Source: DASQHL01 sp963843685 (GTDB lineage Bacteria; Chloroflexota; Dehalococcoidia; DSTF01; JACRBR01). Taken from it: a stretch of 64,000 bases of DNA. The notes below the pieces were generated by a model. The model made no database searches and was not told the DNA's origin. It worked only from the letters and a program-made list of their open reading frames with translations. Made by a program: the position numbers and the translations under genes. Location: contig CAWJLO010000010.1 of assembly GCA_963843685.1 (NCBI GenBank), positions 905,109-969,108 on the forward strand, read 5' to 3'. Each line of letters opens with the position of its first letter. Position 1 is the stretch's first letter. This document shows positions 35,233-48,312 of this stretch, one piece after another.

Positions 35233-35342
35233 ATGCGCACGTTGAACAGGGAAACACTAACGCTGGTACACCGCCCACCGCAACTCTGCGGTGGACGCAT
35301 CCGCCGCAACTGGCGGACGTAATCGCGCCCGGAATTCAATGT
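35233..35342 (-). other. Spacer between 23S and tRNA-fMet
   Basis: It holds two short hairpins (CCACCGCA/TGCGGTGG and TCCGCC/GGCGGA) and part of the 23S processing stem. No gene is seen. Confidence 0.6.
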
Positions 35343-38327
<2,985 letters not shown>

Positions 38328-38728
38328 TTAACTTCCACACGCGATTGAAGTACCAACGCGTTGTTACGTTTCCCTATTCAATTGGTAACGTGCGCCGGCC
38401 CGCTGAGCCTCCCTCACCACACATTCGGGCGAGGTCTCTACGGACCCCGGCTGACGGCCGGCCTCTTGAATCGATGCGTCCCTCGCATCGCCTCCAGACG
38501 TCGGGCGTCCACCCTGCTCTTCTACTCGTGATCGCGACCTGTGCCGGTCAAAGAAATCGGCCTGACTTCGCAGGCCGAACACAGTCTGTCATCAGGGGGT
38601 CGATCGCTATTCAGTTGCGCGGATCGTGTTCCTCATCAGCAGCTCTTGTTCGCTTCGCTCTCGCCCCGGTTCTTTCTTCCCTCTCGCCGCAGCAGTCTAC
38701 TCCCGCGGACTCGATCCCGCAAGAGAAT
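38328..38728 (-). other. Internal transcribed spacer between tRNA-Ala and 23S
   Basis: About 400 bases without coding signal. It contains a half of the 23S processing stem next to 38327 and several short inverted repeats. No box A antiterminator could be assigned with confidence. Confidence 0.5.
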
Positions 38729-38804
38729 TGGTGGAGCCGAGGAGGCTCGAACTCCTGACCCCCTCCTTGCAAAGGAGGTGCTCTCCCAACTGAGCTACGG
38801 CCCC
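38729..38804 (-). tRNA. tRNA-Ala (TGC), CCA encoded
   Basis: A 76-base cloverleaf with acceptor GGGGCCG...CGGCTCC, anticodon TGC in CTTTGCAAG and T-loop GTTCGAGCC. Standard position in the 16S-23S spacer after tRNA-Ile. Confidence 0.95.
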
Positions 38805-38840
38805 TCGTCCTCTTCGCGGCGCATCCGTCACATCGAAGAA

Positions 38841-38917
38841 TGGTGGGGCATTCTGGACTCGAACCAGAGACCTCAGTCTTATCAGGACTGCGCTCTAACC
38901 AGCTGAGCTAATGCCCC
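38841..38917 (-). tRNA. tRNA-Ile (GAT), CCA encoded
   Basis: A 77-base cloverleaf with acceptor GGGGCAT...ATGCCCC, anticodon GAT in CTGATAA and T-loop GTTCGAGTC. It is the first tRNA of the 16S-23S spacer. Confidence 0.95.
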
Positions 38918-38966
38918 TCGCTCTGCTCGCCCACGCCGATCGCATGCACCACCGACCTGGGCGACC

Positions 38967-38998
38967 GGCACCTTAACCCTTGGATAGCGGTAAGAAGA
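38967..38998 (-). promoter_or_regulatory. 3' half of the 16S processing stem
   Basis: GGCACCTTAAC plus TTGGATAGCGGTAAGAAG on the + strand is complementary, apart from two bases, to 40688-40719 upstream of 16S. The two halves enclose the 16S and would form the RNase III processing stem of the precursor. Confidence 0.75.
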
Positions 38999-39136
38999 GA
39001 CGAATGGGGTTCCTAGCGCCGATTGGCCCCGGCGCGGGCTACGGTAGGAGCTCGCCTTGCGACGAGGTGTACCGATTGACCTGGAAGGTCCGGCGCCCGA
39101 CCACGTCTGAGGTGACCGGGACCGGCGACTCTCCCT

Positions 39137-40637
<1,501 letters not shown>

Positions 40638-40687
40638 ATTCACTCACCGTAGTGAGTCGGTTTCAACGGAGAACCCTCACCCGCACT

Positions 40688-40719
40688 TCTTCTTACCGCT
40701 ATCCAATTGTTAAGGTGCC
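40688..40719 (-). promoter_or_regulatory. 5' half of the 16S processing stem
   Basis: Complementary to 38967-38998 over about 30 bases with a two-base mismatch (CC against AA). It lies in the leader between the promoter and the 16S 5' end. Confidence 0.75.
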
Positions 40720-40747
40720 CCACCCGCCTTCCGGCGCGCGGCGAGAG

Positions 40748-40776
40748 AGTCTAGCGCGGCCCCCTGCACGTGTCAA
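40748..40776 (-). promoter_or_regulatory. rRNA operon promoter
   Basis: On the - strand TTGACA (40776-40771) and TAGACT (40753-40748) are separated by exactly 17 bases. This is a near-perfect sigma-70 promoter about 110 bases upstream of 16S. The spacer is GC-rich, as in stringently controlled rRNA promoters. Confidence 0.8.
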
Positions 40777-40840
40777 ACACTTCGCGTGACACGCACGAGC
40801 CGCCCCTCGACGGTCTCTGTTCGACTGAAAAACTGCTGCG

Positions 40841-42356
40841 TCAGGTTAGCTGCGGGCCACGCCGCCGGCGTGGTTCGGGCTCTTCTGTACGCCCGTCCGG
40901 CGTAGGAAAGACCCCGCACCCGCGGGGCCACCGGACAATCGGGCCTCGCAGGGCCCGGTGCTCTCGTAGGTCTCGGACTATCGTATCTTCAGCGCCTCGC
41001 GAAGTCAAGGAATCACGGACGTCCGCGCGCTCACAACGCACCCCGTACGCATCACCCACATCCGCCTCCGCACACGCGCCGAACGGCGTCCACAACACAT
41101 CGCGCCCCACCGCGATCACCGGCGCCGCGTCGCGCTCCCGTCGCGGCACCTTCGCGATCGACGTAGAAATCCTGCAGCTTCTTGTGCCCGGCCCGCATCC
41201 CCGCCGGCCGCAGCCGATCCCCCGGCCGCCGCCCCCGCACCACCGCCCCCGCCGGCAGCCGCACGACATCGCGTCGATCGCCGTCCGCCCGCATCACCGA
41301 CAGCGACCACGCCCCGACCACGCCCTCGAACGGCACCGCCAGCTCCTCCCCACCGATCTTCTTCGCCGGCAGCGCGCCGATCGACACCACGACCACGTCC
41401 GGGTCGACCGTCACCACCACACCCTTCGGCAGCTCGAACGTCGATCCCGTCGCCGCCGACGCCGCGCGCGCCAGCACCGCGTAGTGCCGCCGCTCGACGT
41501 CCCGCGCGTCGCCCCGGAGCCGCACCAGCGCCAGCCGGTACGCGTACGGCACGACCGCCGGCGGCAGCGCCCGCAGCGCGTCGCGCGAAAGACACAGCAT
41601 GCCGTCGTGCGGCTCGTCGTCCAGCAGCGCGCCGGCCGCCACCGACTCCAGCGCCGCAATCCCCTCGCGCGCGTCCTCCGCCAACCGCAGCAGCGCCTCG
41701 CGCCATCCCGGCGCCATCGACTCCAGCCGGGGCAGCAACTCGTGCCGCACGCGATTCCGCAGGAACGTTGTTGTCTCGTTGCTCCCGTCGTCCGCGAACG
41801 CGAGTCCGCGCGCCGCGCAGTACGCGCGCGTCTCGGCGCGCGACACCCGCAACAGCGGCCGCAGCAGCCGCGGCCCCTCGCCGAACGGCCATCGCGCGTC
41901 GACCGCCATCCCCGCCAGCCCGTGCAGCCCCGCCCCGCGCAGGCTGTGCATCACCACCGTCTCGAGCTGGTCGTCCGACGTGTGTCCCGTCACGACCGCC
42001 GTCGCGCGCCGGCGCAGCGCCACCTCGCCCAGGAACGCATATCGAGCCTCGCGCGCCGCCGCCTCACCCCCGCGCGGCGCCGCCCACGCACCCGTCTCCA
42101 GCTCGAGCCCATATCGCGCGCACAACGCCTCGACCGCCTGCCGATCGCGCGCCGCATCGTCGCCGCCCCGCAGCCGATGGTCGAAGTGCGCGACCACCGC
42201 CCGCCCACGCGCGATCAGCCCCGCCTCGCACAGCAGCGCCACCATCGCCGTCGAGTCCCCGCCGCCCGACGCCGCCAGCACCACGCGTTCGCCCGCGCGC
42301 CAGGCGCCGGCGGCCGTTCCGCGCACCCGCTCGAGGAGCTCCTCCGCCTCTGCCAT
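40841..42356 (-). CDS. tilS: tRNA(Ile)-lysidine synthase TilS, frameshift near the C-terminus
   Basis: TilS converts the wobble C of tRNA-Ile(CAU) to lysidine with ATP and lysine. The PP-loop AASGGGDSTAMVAL is at about 28-41, HFDHRLRGGDDAARD follows, and GHTSDDQLETVVMHSLRG plus SNETTTFLRNRVRHELLP are hallmark TilS motifs. The C-terminal KLQDF segment is in frame, but the next family words KVPRRERDAAPVIAVGRDVLW lie in another frame, so one base is gained or lost near 41160. The exact 3' end after the shift is uncertain. The gene is normally essential, which points to an assembly error. A TACGAT -10 box ends six bases before the ATG. Confidence 0.85.
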
Positions 42357-42502
42357 GTGCGTATCGTACGCCCCGGCGCAAACTCGAAGCTATCGGATGG
42401 ACCGGCCCCTCATTCGGCAGCCACGACCCGAATGCGGCCCCTCTCGCCCCCTCAGATTCTCCCCTTAGGGGCCGATCCTCCTATGTGGAGAGAGAGGGCT
42501 GA

Positions 42503-42994
42503 ATGCGCACGCTCCTGCTCGGCGGCTTCGTGTTCCTGTTGCTCAGCTTCGGCATCGTGGCCGGCTGGATCGCAATGAACTACTACAACCCCGGCAGCGT
42601 CGGCACCCCGGCGCACGCCGGCGCCATCTCCAACGGCCACCCCGAGGAGTGCACGAACCTCAACTTCAGCGTCAATCCGCGCGCGAAGGTCAACAAGACC
42701 GTCTCGCTCGACATCAATACCCTCCTCCGCGGCACCTTCGAGGCGGACGGCGGCTTCGGCCGTGTCGACGTCATCATGCAGATCATCGATCCGCAGGGGC
42801 AGACCATCCTCGCGACGCCGAAGGTCTCGAACTACGACTTCAGCCTGCCCCCGAAGTACAGGGGCGACTACACCATCCAGTTCGACAACAGCTACTCGCT
42901 CTTCACCTCGAAGTCGATCGCCCTCTACTACTGCATCGACACCGGCCAGCCGACGAGCACCGACACCCCCTTCTTCCCCCGCCCGACGCAGTAG
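42503..42994 (+). CDS. Membrane-anchored GOLD/emp24-like beta-sandwich protein
   Basis: 163 residues. A single N-terminal helix (about 4-26) anchors the protein outward and a beta-rich domain follows, with VNKTVSLDINTLLRGTFEADGG, VDVIMQIIDPQGQTILATPK and YTIQFDNSYSLFTSKSIALYY in separate strands. The FDNSYSLFTSK word is typical of bacterial emp24/gp25L (GOLD)-like proteins. In eukaryotes such proteins are cargo receptors; the bacterial role is unknown. The tail is a short Pro/Thr-rich stretch. It is convergent with the RNase Z-like gene, with a repeat element between. Confidence 0.65.
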   Translation: MRTLLLGGFVFLLLSFGIVAGWIAMNYYNPGSVGTPAHAGAISNGHPEECTNLNFSVNPRAKVNKTVSLDINTLLRGTFEADGGFGRVDVIMQIIDPQGQTILATPKVSNYDFSLPPKYRGDYTIQFDNSYSLFTSKSIALYYCIDTGQPTSTDTPFFPRPTQ

Positions 42995-43013
42995 CGAACC
43001 GCCCGCCTTCTGC

Positions 43014-43056
43014 GTTTGCCGTTACTGTTTTGCCGTTTGCTGTTTGCCGTTTGTCG
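43014..43056. repeat. Degenerate TTTGCCGTT word repeat
   Basis: GTTTGCCGTT, GTTTTGCCGTTT and TGTTTGCCGTTT follow one another with small changes just after the GOLD-like gene and before the two-hairpin element at 43061. Confidence 0.6.
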
Positions 43057-43060
43057 AAAG

Positions 43061-43166
43061 GCGGAGTGCAGGGGCGCAGCGCCCTGCCGGGGGGTCCAAG
43101 GGGGGTGTCCCCCTTCCAAATTTCTATTTCATTGAGAGGCGAAGCAGCCCAGGGGGATGCGCAGCC
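43061..43166 (+). repeat. Two-hairpin repeat element, dispersed copy 2
   Basis: First hairpin GCAGGG...CCCTGC, second hairpin AAGGGGG...CCCCCTT, AT-rich spacer, then the 3' module GAGGCGAAGCAGCCC...GATGCGCAGCC. It lies between two convergent genes. Confidence 0.8.
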
Positions 43167-43180
43167 GAGCGCTCTAACCC

Positions 43181-43917
43181 CTACACCCGTATCGTCTTCA
43201 GGTCGTCCGCGATCATGATCCCCGCCTCGGCGATCGCCTTCGGCGCTTCCCCCCGCCGATGTGCGTCAGGACGAACTTCGTCGACGGCGTGATCTGCTTC
43301 CGCAAACTCAGGATGTCCCGCGGACTCAGGTGCGGCCCGCACTGGTCCCCCCAGCACGAGCACTCCACCACGAACACGTCCGTCCCGTCCGCCACCGGCA
43401 CCAGCGAGTCGCACATCACCGTATCGCCCGAGTACGCGATCGTCCCGTCGGGCGTCTCGACGCGGTACGCGTAGCAGTCCAGGTCCGGCACGTGCGTCAC
43501 ACCCCGCGCCGTGAAGCGGCACCCCGCCGCCTCCCCCGTCAGCCCGTCCTGCGCTTCGATGAACCGCAGCGAGTACCCCCGGTTCGGCTTCCGGAACACG
43601 TTCGAGAACGCGAGGTTCGTCACCGCCTCCGTCCGCTTCGCGATCCCCGGCGGCCCCACGATCGTCAGGTCCTTCTTGCGTGGCGCCAGCTCCGCGTACT
43701 CGAGGAAGAGGAACGGCAATCCGAAGAAGTGGTCGCCGTGAAAGTGGCTGATGAACACCACCTCGATGTCGCCGACGTCCTTGCCCAGCTTCTTCATGTG
43801 CGCCAGCAGCGTGGGCGGCGCGTCGAACAGGTACTTGTCGTTCGCCAGGAACGAACTCCAGTAGCGCGTCGGGGCGAATGCGTTGCCGGTGCCGATGAAC
43901 GTAAGGTCGAGCGGCAT
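43181..43917 (-). CDS. RNase Z/arylsulfatase-like MBL-fold hydrolase, frameshift at the C-terminus
   Basis: A compact MBL-fold protein of about 245 residues. LTFIGTGNAFAPTRYWSSFL starts the fold, FISHFHGDHFFGLPFLF is the HxHxDH metal motif, VTHVPDLDCYAYR, IAYSGDT and THIGG supply the remaining metal residues. It resembles RNase Z and related phosphodiesterases but lacks the long flexible arm. The last 25 residues (EAPKAIAEAGIMIADDLK) are one frame off; the break is in a six-C run near 43253, so a homopolymer error is likely. The ATG at 43917 lies four bases after the stop of the CADD-like gene. Confidence 0.8.
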
Positions 43918-43921
43918 CCCC

Positions 43922-44602
43922 TTACGCCGCCACGTACGCGGCATGCACGCCGTCCAGGAAGCCCCACAACGCGTCAGCGCACTCTCGCGCCGACGACAGC
44001 ACCGCCTGCCGCGATGCCTCGTCCGTCACGTGCCGTCGCACCATCCCCGCCCCCACCTCCGAGTGGATCTCGTCCGCGCCGATGTGCACCTCGAAGAACT
44101 GCAGCGTCCGCTCGTCGTCGCGCCCGTAGAACCGCTTCAGCCCGTCGATCTTCGTCTTCGCCACCTCCGGCACCTGCGACTCGTACACGTACAGCGCCGC
44201 GCACGCCTCCGCGAACGACCGCCGCATCGTCACGTCGCGGTACAGCTCGACCAGCCGCCGTGTCTCCGGCAGCGGCGCCGCCGCCTCCACCTCCGCCCGC
44301 GTCGCGCCGACGCCCTCCGCGAAGCGCAGCCACAGCTCCGGGTGGTTCTCCGGCCCGCGCTCTTCTTCGATCAGGTTCTCCAGCAGCTCCTGCCGCTCCC
44401 CCTGCTCAGGGCAGATCGCGTGCGCGCCGCTCACGTACTGCGGGAACGCCAGCACGTGGTGGTAGTACTGCCCCGCGTAGCCGCGCAGGTGCTCCAGCGT
44501 CAGCTCCCCCTGCTGCCACGCCTGGTAGAACGGGTGCTTCAGCAGGCTCCGCTCTTCGATGATCTCGCGCACGTCGTCGATGATGTCGGTGGTGGCGACC
44601 AA
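43922..44602 (-). CDS. CADD-like heme-oxygenase-fold di-iron protein (candidate pABA synthase)
   Basis: 226 residues. It matches Chlamydia CADD across its length, for example HPFYQAWQQGELT, YAGQYYHHVLAFPQYVSG, LIEEERGPENHPELW, YESQVPEVAKTKIDGL and EVHIGADEIH. Known key residues fall one position earlier than in CADD: Tyr26 (Tyr27), Glu80/81, His87, Glu141, His173, Asp177 and His180 for the metal site, and Lys151 (Lys152). CADD makes para-aminobenzoate for folate from its own tyrosine using O2 and the metal site. The same role is inferred here. The gene is directly followed by the RNase Z-like gene on the same strand. Confidence 0.82.
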   Translation of the reverse strand: MVATTDIIDDVREIIEERSLLKHPFYQAWQQGELTLEHLRGYAGQYYHHVLAFPQYVSGAHAICPEQGERQELLENLIEEERGPENHPELWLRFAEGVGATRAEVEAAAPLPETRRLVELYRDVTMRRSFAEACAALYVYESQVPEVAKTKIDGLKRFYGRDDERTLQFFEVHIGADEIHSEVGAGMVRRHVTDEASRQAVLSSARECADALWGFLDGVHAAYVAA

Positions 44603-44689
44603 GGGGTGGCTCCTCGCTGTCCCGCGCCGGGGCTCGTTGGACAGCGGTGTTATAGCAGCCCAATCCGCGACGGACTAGCGCCGCTCCCG

Positions 44690-44726
44690 ATCACTGTCAC
44701 CTGTCCCCTGTAACCTGTCCCCTGCG
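44690..44726. repeat. Direct repeats CCTGTCCCCTGTAAC type
   Basis: CACCTGTCCCCTGTAACC and CTGTCCCCTG follow in tandem at the 3' end of the methyltransferase gene and form its last codons. Similar short-word repeats occur in other gaps. Confidence 0.6.
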
Positions 44727-45299
44727 ATGCACTGACACTGCATAACCGCCCCCCGCCTGCCACGCCCCGCACTCCCACGTCGACCATCGCTCCGCAAGCT
44801 CCAGCCCCGCCGCTTGCGCAACCTCGTCGTAACGGTCGAGCGTCAGCCGCCCCGGCTGCAGCTGGAACCCCGCGATCAGCACGCCCCCCGCCTCCAGGTG
44901 CCGCGCCATGTTCGCCACCACCGCGCCCTCCGTCCCCGGCGCCAGGAAGATCATCACGTTCCCCGCCATCACGATCGCGTCGAACGCGCGCCCCAGCTCG
45001 ACCTCCGCCAGGTCCCCCAGCACCCACGCCGCCCCCTCGCCCTTGCGCCGCGCCGTCGCCAGCATCTCCGCGTCGATGTCCACGCCCACCACGTCGAGCC
45101 CGCGCCGCGCCAGCTCCCGCCCCACCCGCCCCGTCCCGCAGCCCGCGTCCAGCACCGACTTCGGCGAGAACCGCTGCACGAAGTCCGCCTCGCCGTGCAC
45201 GTGCTCCCCAGCCGCCGCCCGGCGCTCGTACGTCGCGTCGTAGTCGTCGCCCGAGACGCCCCGCGTCCGCAGCCATCGATTCTCCGGTCCCGTCGTCAT
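44697..45299 (-). CDS. Class I SAM-dependent methyltransferase
   Basis: About 200 residues. VLDAGCGTGRVGRELARRGL (about 50-69) is motif I, VVGVDIDAEML motif II, FDAIVMAGNVMIF motif IV and ARHLEAGGVLIAGF the post-motif strand. It is a small-molecule methyltransferase with unknown substrate. The last residues RRGQVTGDR are encoded by a short-word repeat, so the native end may be about ten residues earlier. It is on the - strand downstream of a terminator hairpin. Confidence 0.8.
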   Translation of the reverse strand: MTTGPENRWLRTRGVSGDDYDATYERRAAAGEHVHGEADFVQRFSPKSVLDAGCGTGRVGRELARRGLDVVGVDIDAEMLATARRKGEGAAWVLGDLAEVELGRAFDAIVMAGNVMIFLAPGTEGAVVANMARHLEAGGVLIAGFQLQPGRLTLDRYDEVAQAAGLELAERWSTWECGAWQAGGGYAVSVHRRGQVTGDR

Positions 45300-45333
45300 G
45301 CCCGCAGTGTGGTGCGCGATCGCCGGAAACGGA

Positions 45334-45361
45334 AGAGGGGCCGCATCTCTGCGGCCCCTCT
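45334..45361 (-). terminator. Hairpin terminator between the Ig-like region and the methyltransferase
   Basis: AGAGGGGCCGC (45334-45344) pairs with GCGGCCCCTCT (45351-45361) around ATCTCT. It lies 24 bases after the inferred end of the Ig-like gene on the - strand. Confidence 0.6.
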
Positions 45362-45384
45362 CTGATGTTCGTCACAGTTCAGCG

Positions 45385-46303
45385 TTAGCTGATGACGATG
45401 TTCCACTGTCCACGGACGTCGTGCCGGATTGTCGGTGCTCGCCGTCAGGTGATACGTGCCGCGTCGTGATGTTGCATCGCCGTCGCGACCGTCGTGCGTC
45501 CGTCTGCACGTGAGCTACCGCCGCTCGAGCAGCGTACGTGTCGTGCTGTCGCGATGACGTCCCGTCGCCGTTCCGAGCTGACACGGCTGCTGCGCGCGTG
45601 CCACGCTCGGCGTCGACCGCTCGGCGCGTCGTGAACACCAGCTTCACGACTGGTCGATGAACGCTGTCGCGATGATCGGCGACCTCGGCCCTCAGCGTAA
45701 CGTGCCCGCCTTGGTGATGCTACAGCCGTGAACGTCGCGATGCCGTTGCTCGGGACGACGTCTGACGTGCAACTCAACACCCGTGCTCGGTCGAGATCGA
45801 GAGCACGCGGTGGTGTCGTTCCAGACTTGTCGCCGTCGCGTCGTCTGGTCACGCGATGCGTGCGCCCGAGGTACCGTCGCCGGTCCAGTCGTGAACGCCA
45901 GCGTCGTCACCGCGCCTGCGTTCACGTTAAAGCTGTTGCTCGTCCCGGTGCTGAGTCCGGAAGCGGTCGCCACCAGCCGGTACGCCACGCCGCCGTGGTC
46001 GATGCTACACCGTAAACGTAGCCCGCCACGCCGCGATCGTCAGGTGCTCGTCGTGCACGTCAGCGCTGCGCCGGCCGTGCCGGTGCCGCTGGCGATGGCG
46101 AGCGTCACGCTCGCCGTGCTGCTCGTCACGGTGACACCGCTGGCGTCCTGGATAGCCACCTGCACGCTGCCAAACGACGTGCCCTGCGTCCCCGTCGGGA
46201 TGGTGTTGAGGACCGTCAGCTTCGCGGCCGCGCCCGGCGTGCCGACCGGCGTCAACGTCGCCGTCGGCGTGAGGTTCACCGAGTTCGCCAGGTCCGTCGC
46301 CAC
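45385..46303 (-). pseudogene. Ig-like repeat region with many frameshifts
   Basis: Bacterial Ig-like repeat words appear in all three frames: VNLTPTATLTPVGTPGAAAKL, GVTVTSSTASVTLAIASGTG, YRLVATASGLSTGTSNSFNV and GTYHLTASTDNPA, in the order expected for three or four domains. At least six frame changes lie between 45400 and 46040. A final TAA at 45385 would close the joined protein. It may be the C-terminal part of the secreted protein starting at 46947. Local read error or decay are equally possible. Confidence 0.6.
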
Positions 46304-46326
46304 CGGCAGCGTCGGGATGCCGTTCT

Positions 46327-46947
46327 TCAGCCGTCCACGTAGATGCTTACGTGGTCGACCGTCGTCGTCGAGTCAGGCACCGTCACCGTCGTGCTGAACG
46401 TGTCGCTCGCGTTCGCCGCCATGTCTGACAGCTCTTCGTCGATCTTCACGACGATCACCGCGCCCGCGCTGTTGAAGACCACGACGCACACGTTCGGCGC
46501 TTCCAGCGTCGTGCTGTCCGTGTTCTTGAACGTCCCGGCGACCGTCAGCGACGTCGTGCCGCGGTTCACCGTCACGCTGCTCAGCGTCCCGGAGCCCACC
46601 GCCGCCGTCCCGACCTTGAACGTCGAGTCAAAGTTGATCCGCGCCAGGCCTACTGTCGTCGTCGCCGATGAGGCGCTGCTCTGCGCGGAGAAGAAGTTCG
46701 TCCCGCCGTTCGGCAGCGTCCGCAGGCACGGCTGCACCGTCTTCTTCTCCACAACGCTGCCGCTGGAGTTCAGGAACGCCACCAGCACGTTGTGCTGCAG
46801 GATGTTGACGCCGCTGCTGTTGTCGATCTGGCCCGCAAACACGTCGTTGCTGCCGATCGTCGTCAGGGCGATGTGCGTGATCGTACACGTGCCCGCGAAT
46901 GCGATGAGCGTCGCGATCGCGAGTGTCGCGACAAAGAATTTCTTCAT
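46327..46947 (-). CDS. Secreted beta-rich protein, 206 aa
   Basis: The signal peptide MKKFFVATLAIATLIAFAG is followed by a Thr/Ser/Val-rich beta protein. DNSSGVNILQHNVLVAFLN and GTFKNTDSTTLEAPNVCV resemble bacterial FxLYD-like or BIg domains with a possible disulfide pair. AAGGAGG lies seven bases before the ATG. The stop after VSIYVDG may be real, or the protein may continue into the frameshifted Ig-like region. Likely exported to the surface. Function unknown. Confidence 0.65.
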   Translation of the reverse strand: MKKFFVATLAIATLIAFAGTCTITHIALTTIGSNDVFAGQIDNSSGVNILQHNVLVAFLNSSGSVVEKKTVQPCLRTLPNGGTNFFSAQSSASSATTTVGLARINFDSTFKVGTAAVGSGTLSSVTVNRGTTSLTVAGTFKNTDSTTLEAPNVCVVVFNSAGAVIVVKIDEELSDMAANASDTFSTTVTVPDSTTTVDHVSIYVDG

Positions 46948-47266
46948 AGACTCCTACCTCCTTGTTACCGCGGACGGGGCACTGTCTGCCTCTGTCACCG
47001 GGACAGACCGCGGGTCGATCGTTAGAACGTTCTCTGGCGCTCGAAGGTTAACGCGGATCGCCTGGCAATCTCGTCGCCCTCGGTGGATTGTTAGCTTCGC
47101 GCCGTCGCGAATCGGCTGACTTCAATGAGCGCGCGCTCGCTCCTTTCTGTAACCCTGCCGTCGCGCATCCTAGCACATGCGATCCAACCCCCACACGGGG
47201 CCACACGGCCTGTCGCGTCCCGCGTTCACAAACTTAGCGTGTGTTAAACTCGGCCCCGGAGATCCC
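46948..47266. other. Divergent intergenic region
   Basis: 319 bases between the secreted protein (-) and ferredoxin (+). It holds the AAGGAGG of the former and GGAG of the latter. No riboswitch, RNA or further gene was recognised. Confidence 0.5.
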
Positions 47267-47587
47267 ATGCCGAGGCTGCGCGTCCTGCCGCTTGATGTCG
47301 AAATCGAAGCCGCGGACGGCGCCACCGTCATGGGTGCGGCGCAGGCGCTCGGCTACTACTGGCCGACGACCTGCGGCGGCGAGGGGCGCTGCACGACCTG
47401 CGCCTGCGAGGTGCTCGAAGGCGCGCAGGCCCTCTCGCCCATCGGCCGCGCCGAGGAGCGATCGCTCGTCGATGAGCGCGGCCCCGGCGTCTTGCGCACC
47501 TCCGTGCGGCTCGCCTGCCAGGCGCGCCTCCACGGCGATGCGACGATCGTGGTCAGGAAGCCGGGCGTCCGTCCGCCCGAACTGTAG
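47267..47587 (+). CDS. 2Fe-2S ferredoxin
   Basis: 106 residues of the plant/adrenodoxin-like fold. The cluster cysteines are in TCGGEGRCTTCACEV (C-x5-C-x2-C) and LACQ near the C-terminus. LPLDVEIEAADGATVMGAAQ is the N-terminal strand-helix. It carries one electron and could serve oxygenases, FTR or similar. GGAG lies six bases before the ATG at 47267. The 7Fe/8Fe-type ferredoxin gene follows 31 bases downstream, so the two are likely co-transcribed. Confidence 0.85.
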   Translation: MPRLRVLPLDVEIEAADGATVMGAAQALGYYWPTTCGGEGRCTTCACEVLEGAQALSPIGRAEERSLVDERGPGVLRTSVRLACQARLHGDATIVVRKPGVRPPEL

Positions 47588-47618
47588 ACTCGCGGAAGGA
47601 AGCGAACCGGAGCCGGAC

Positions 47619-47912
47619 ATGGCCTACGTCATCACCGAACCCTGCATCGGCACCAAGGACGCCTCCTGCGTCGACGTCTGCCCCGTCGACTGCATCTACA
47701 CCCGCGAGGAAGACCCCCAGTACTACATCGACCCCGACACCTGCATCGACTGCGCCGCCTGCGAATCCGTCTGCCCCGTCAGCGCCATCTACTTCGAAGA
47801 GGACGTCCCCGCGGAGTGGAAGCAGTACATCCAGGTCAACAAGTCCTTCTTCAAGGACGTCCCCGCCGCCGAGCGCACCTTCCGCCCCCGCTCCGAGCGC
47901 ACCTCTTCCTGA
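47619..47912 (+). CDS. 7Fe/8Fe-type ferredoxin (FdxA-like)
   Basis: 97 residues. CIGTKDASCVDVCPVDCIY and CIDCAACESVCPVSAIY contain the two Cys clusters; the first has the CxnCx3CP spacing of the 3Fe-4S site and the second the full C-x2-C-x2-C-x3-CP of 4Fe-4S. The tail has the PEEW-like AEWKQYIQVNKSFF seen in FdxA proteins. It would act as a low-potential electron carrier. It lies in an operon-like pair with the 2Fe-2S ferredoxin. Confidence 0.9.
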   Translation: MAYVITEPCIGTKDASCVDVCPVDCIYTREEDPQYYIDPDTCIDCAACESVCPVSAIYFEEDVPAEWKQYIQVNKSFFKDVPAAERTFRPRSERTSS

Positions 47913-47946
47913 GAGGCGCACCAACCCATCAGGATGCGCAGCCTCG
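47912..47946 (+). repeat. Solitary 3' module of the two-hairpin repeat
   Basis: GAGAGGCGCACCAACCCATC and GGATGCGCAGCCTCGAA match the tail of the full copy at 48095-48130, including flanking TCGAA, but no hairpins precede it. Confidence 0.65.
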
Positions 47947-48020
47947 AACAGACCCACAGAGGTCCAGCCCGCTGTGGCCGACTGCCCGCGCACACACTCC
48001 CCACTTAGGATTGTGGCCCG

Positions 48021-48126
48021 CGGCAGGCGGGTGCAGGGCGCAGCGCCTGCCGGGGGGGCAAGGGGGGTGTCCCCCCTCTAGAAACATATAGTGAGAGGCG
48101 GAGCAGCCCATCGGGATGCGCAGCCT
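48021..48126 (+). repeat. Two-hairpin repeat element, dispersed copy 3
   Basis: First hairpin GCAGG...CCTGC, second hairpin AGGGGGG...CCCCCCT, AT-rich spacer with TAGAAACATATA, then the module GGCGGAGCAGCCC...GGGATGCGCAGCC. It lies between the ferredoxin and FtsB-like genes. Confidence 0.8.
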
Positions 48127-48189
48127 CGAAGGGTCCGGTGTGTGTTCGGCCCGCAGCGCACGCCCCCGCATTGACTCCACCGTCTCTGC

Positions 48190-48240
48190 GAGCATCACTC
48201 TCTATCTGTGTAATCTGCGCAATCTGTGGTTCCCCGTCCC
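48190..48240. repeat. Degenerate ATCTGTG/ATCTGCG word repeat
   Basis: CTATCTGTGTAATCTGCGC and AATCTGTGGTTCC form consecutive near-copies. Related words are at 26770-26830 and 28085-28100. Confidence 0.5.
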
Positions 48241-48312
48241 CCCTCTCTCGCCGCCCGACCATTTGCCACGCGATCCCCGCATGTGTAGAGTGCCCGCGGT
48301 GACGGGGCCTTC

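Noticed and set aside
40770..42578. A 602-residue open frame opposite tilS
   Set aside because: It is antisense to a clear TilS protein and its product is Arg/Pro-rich without family content, a shadow of high-GC coding bias.
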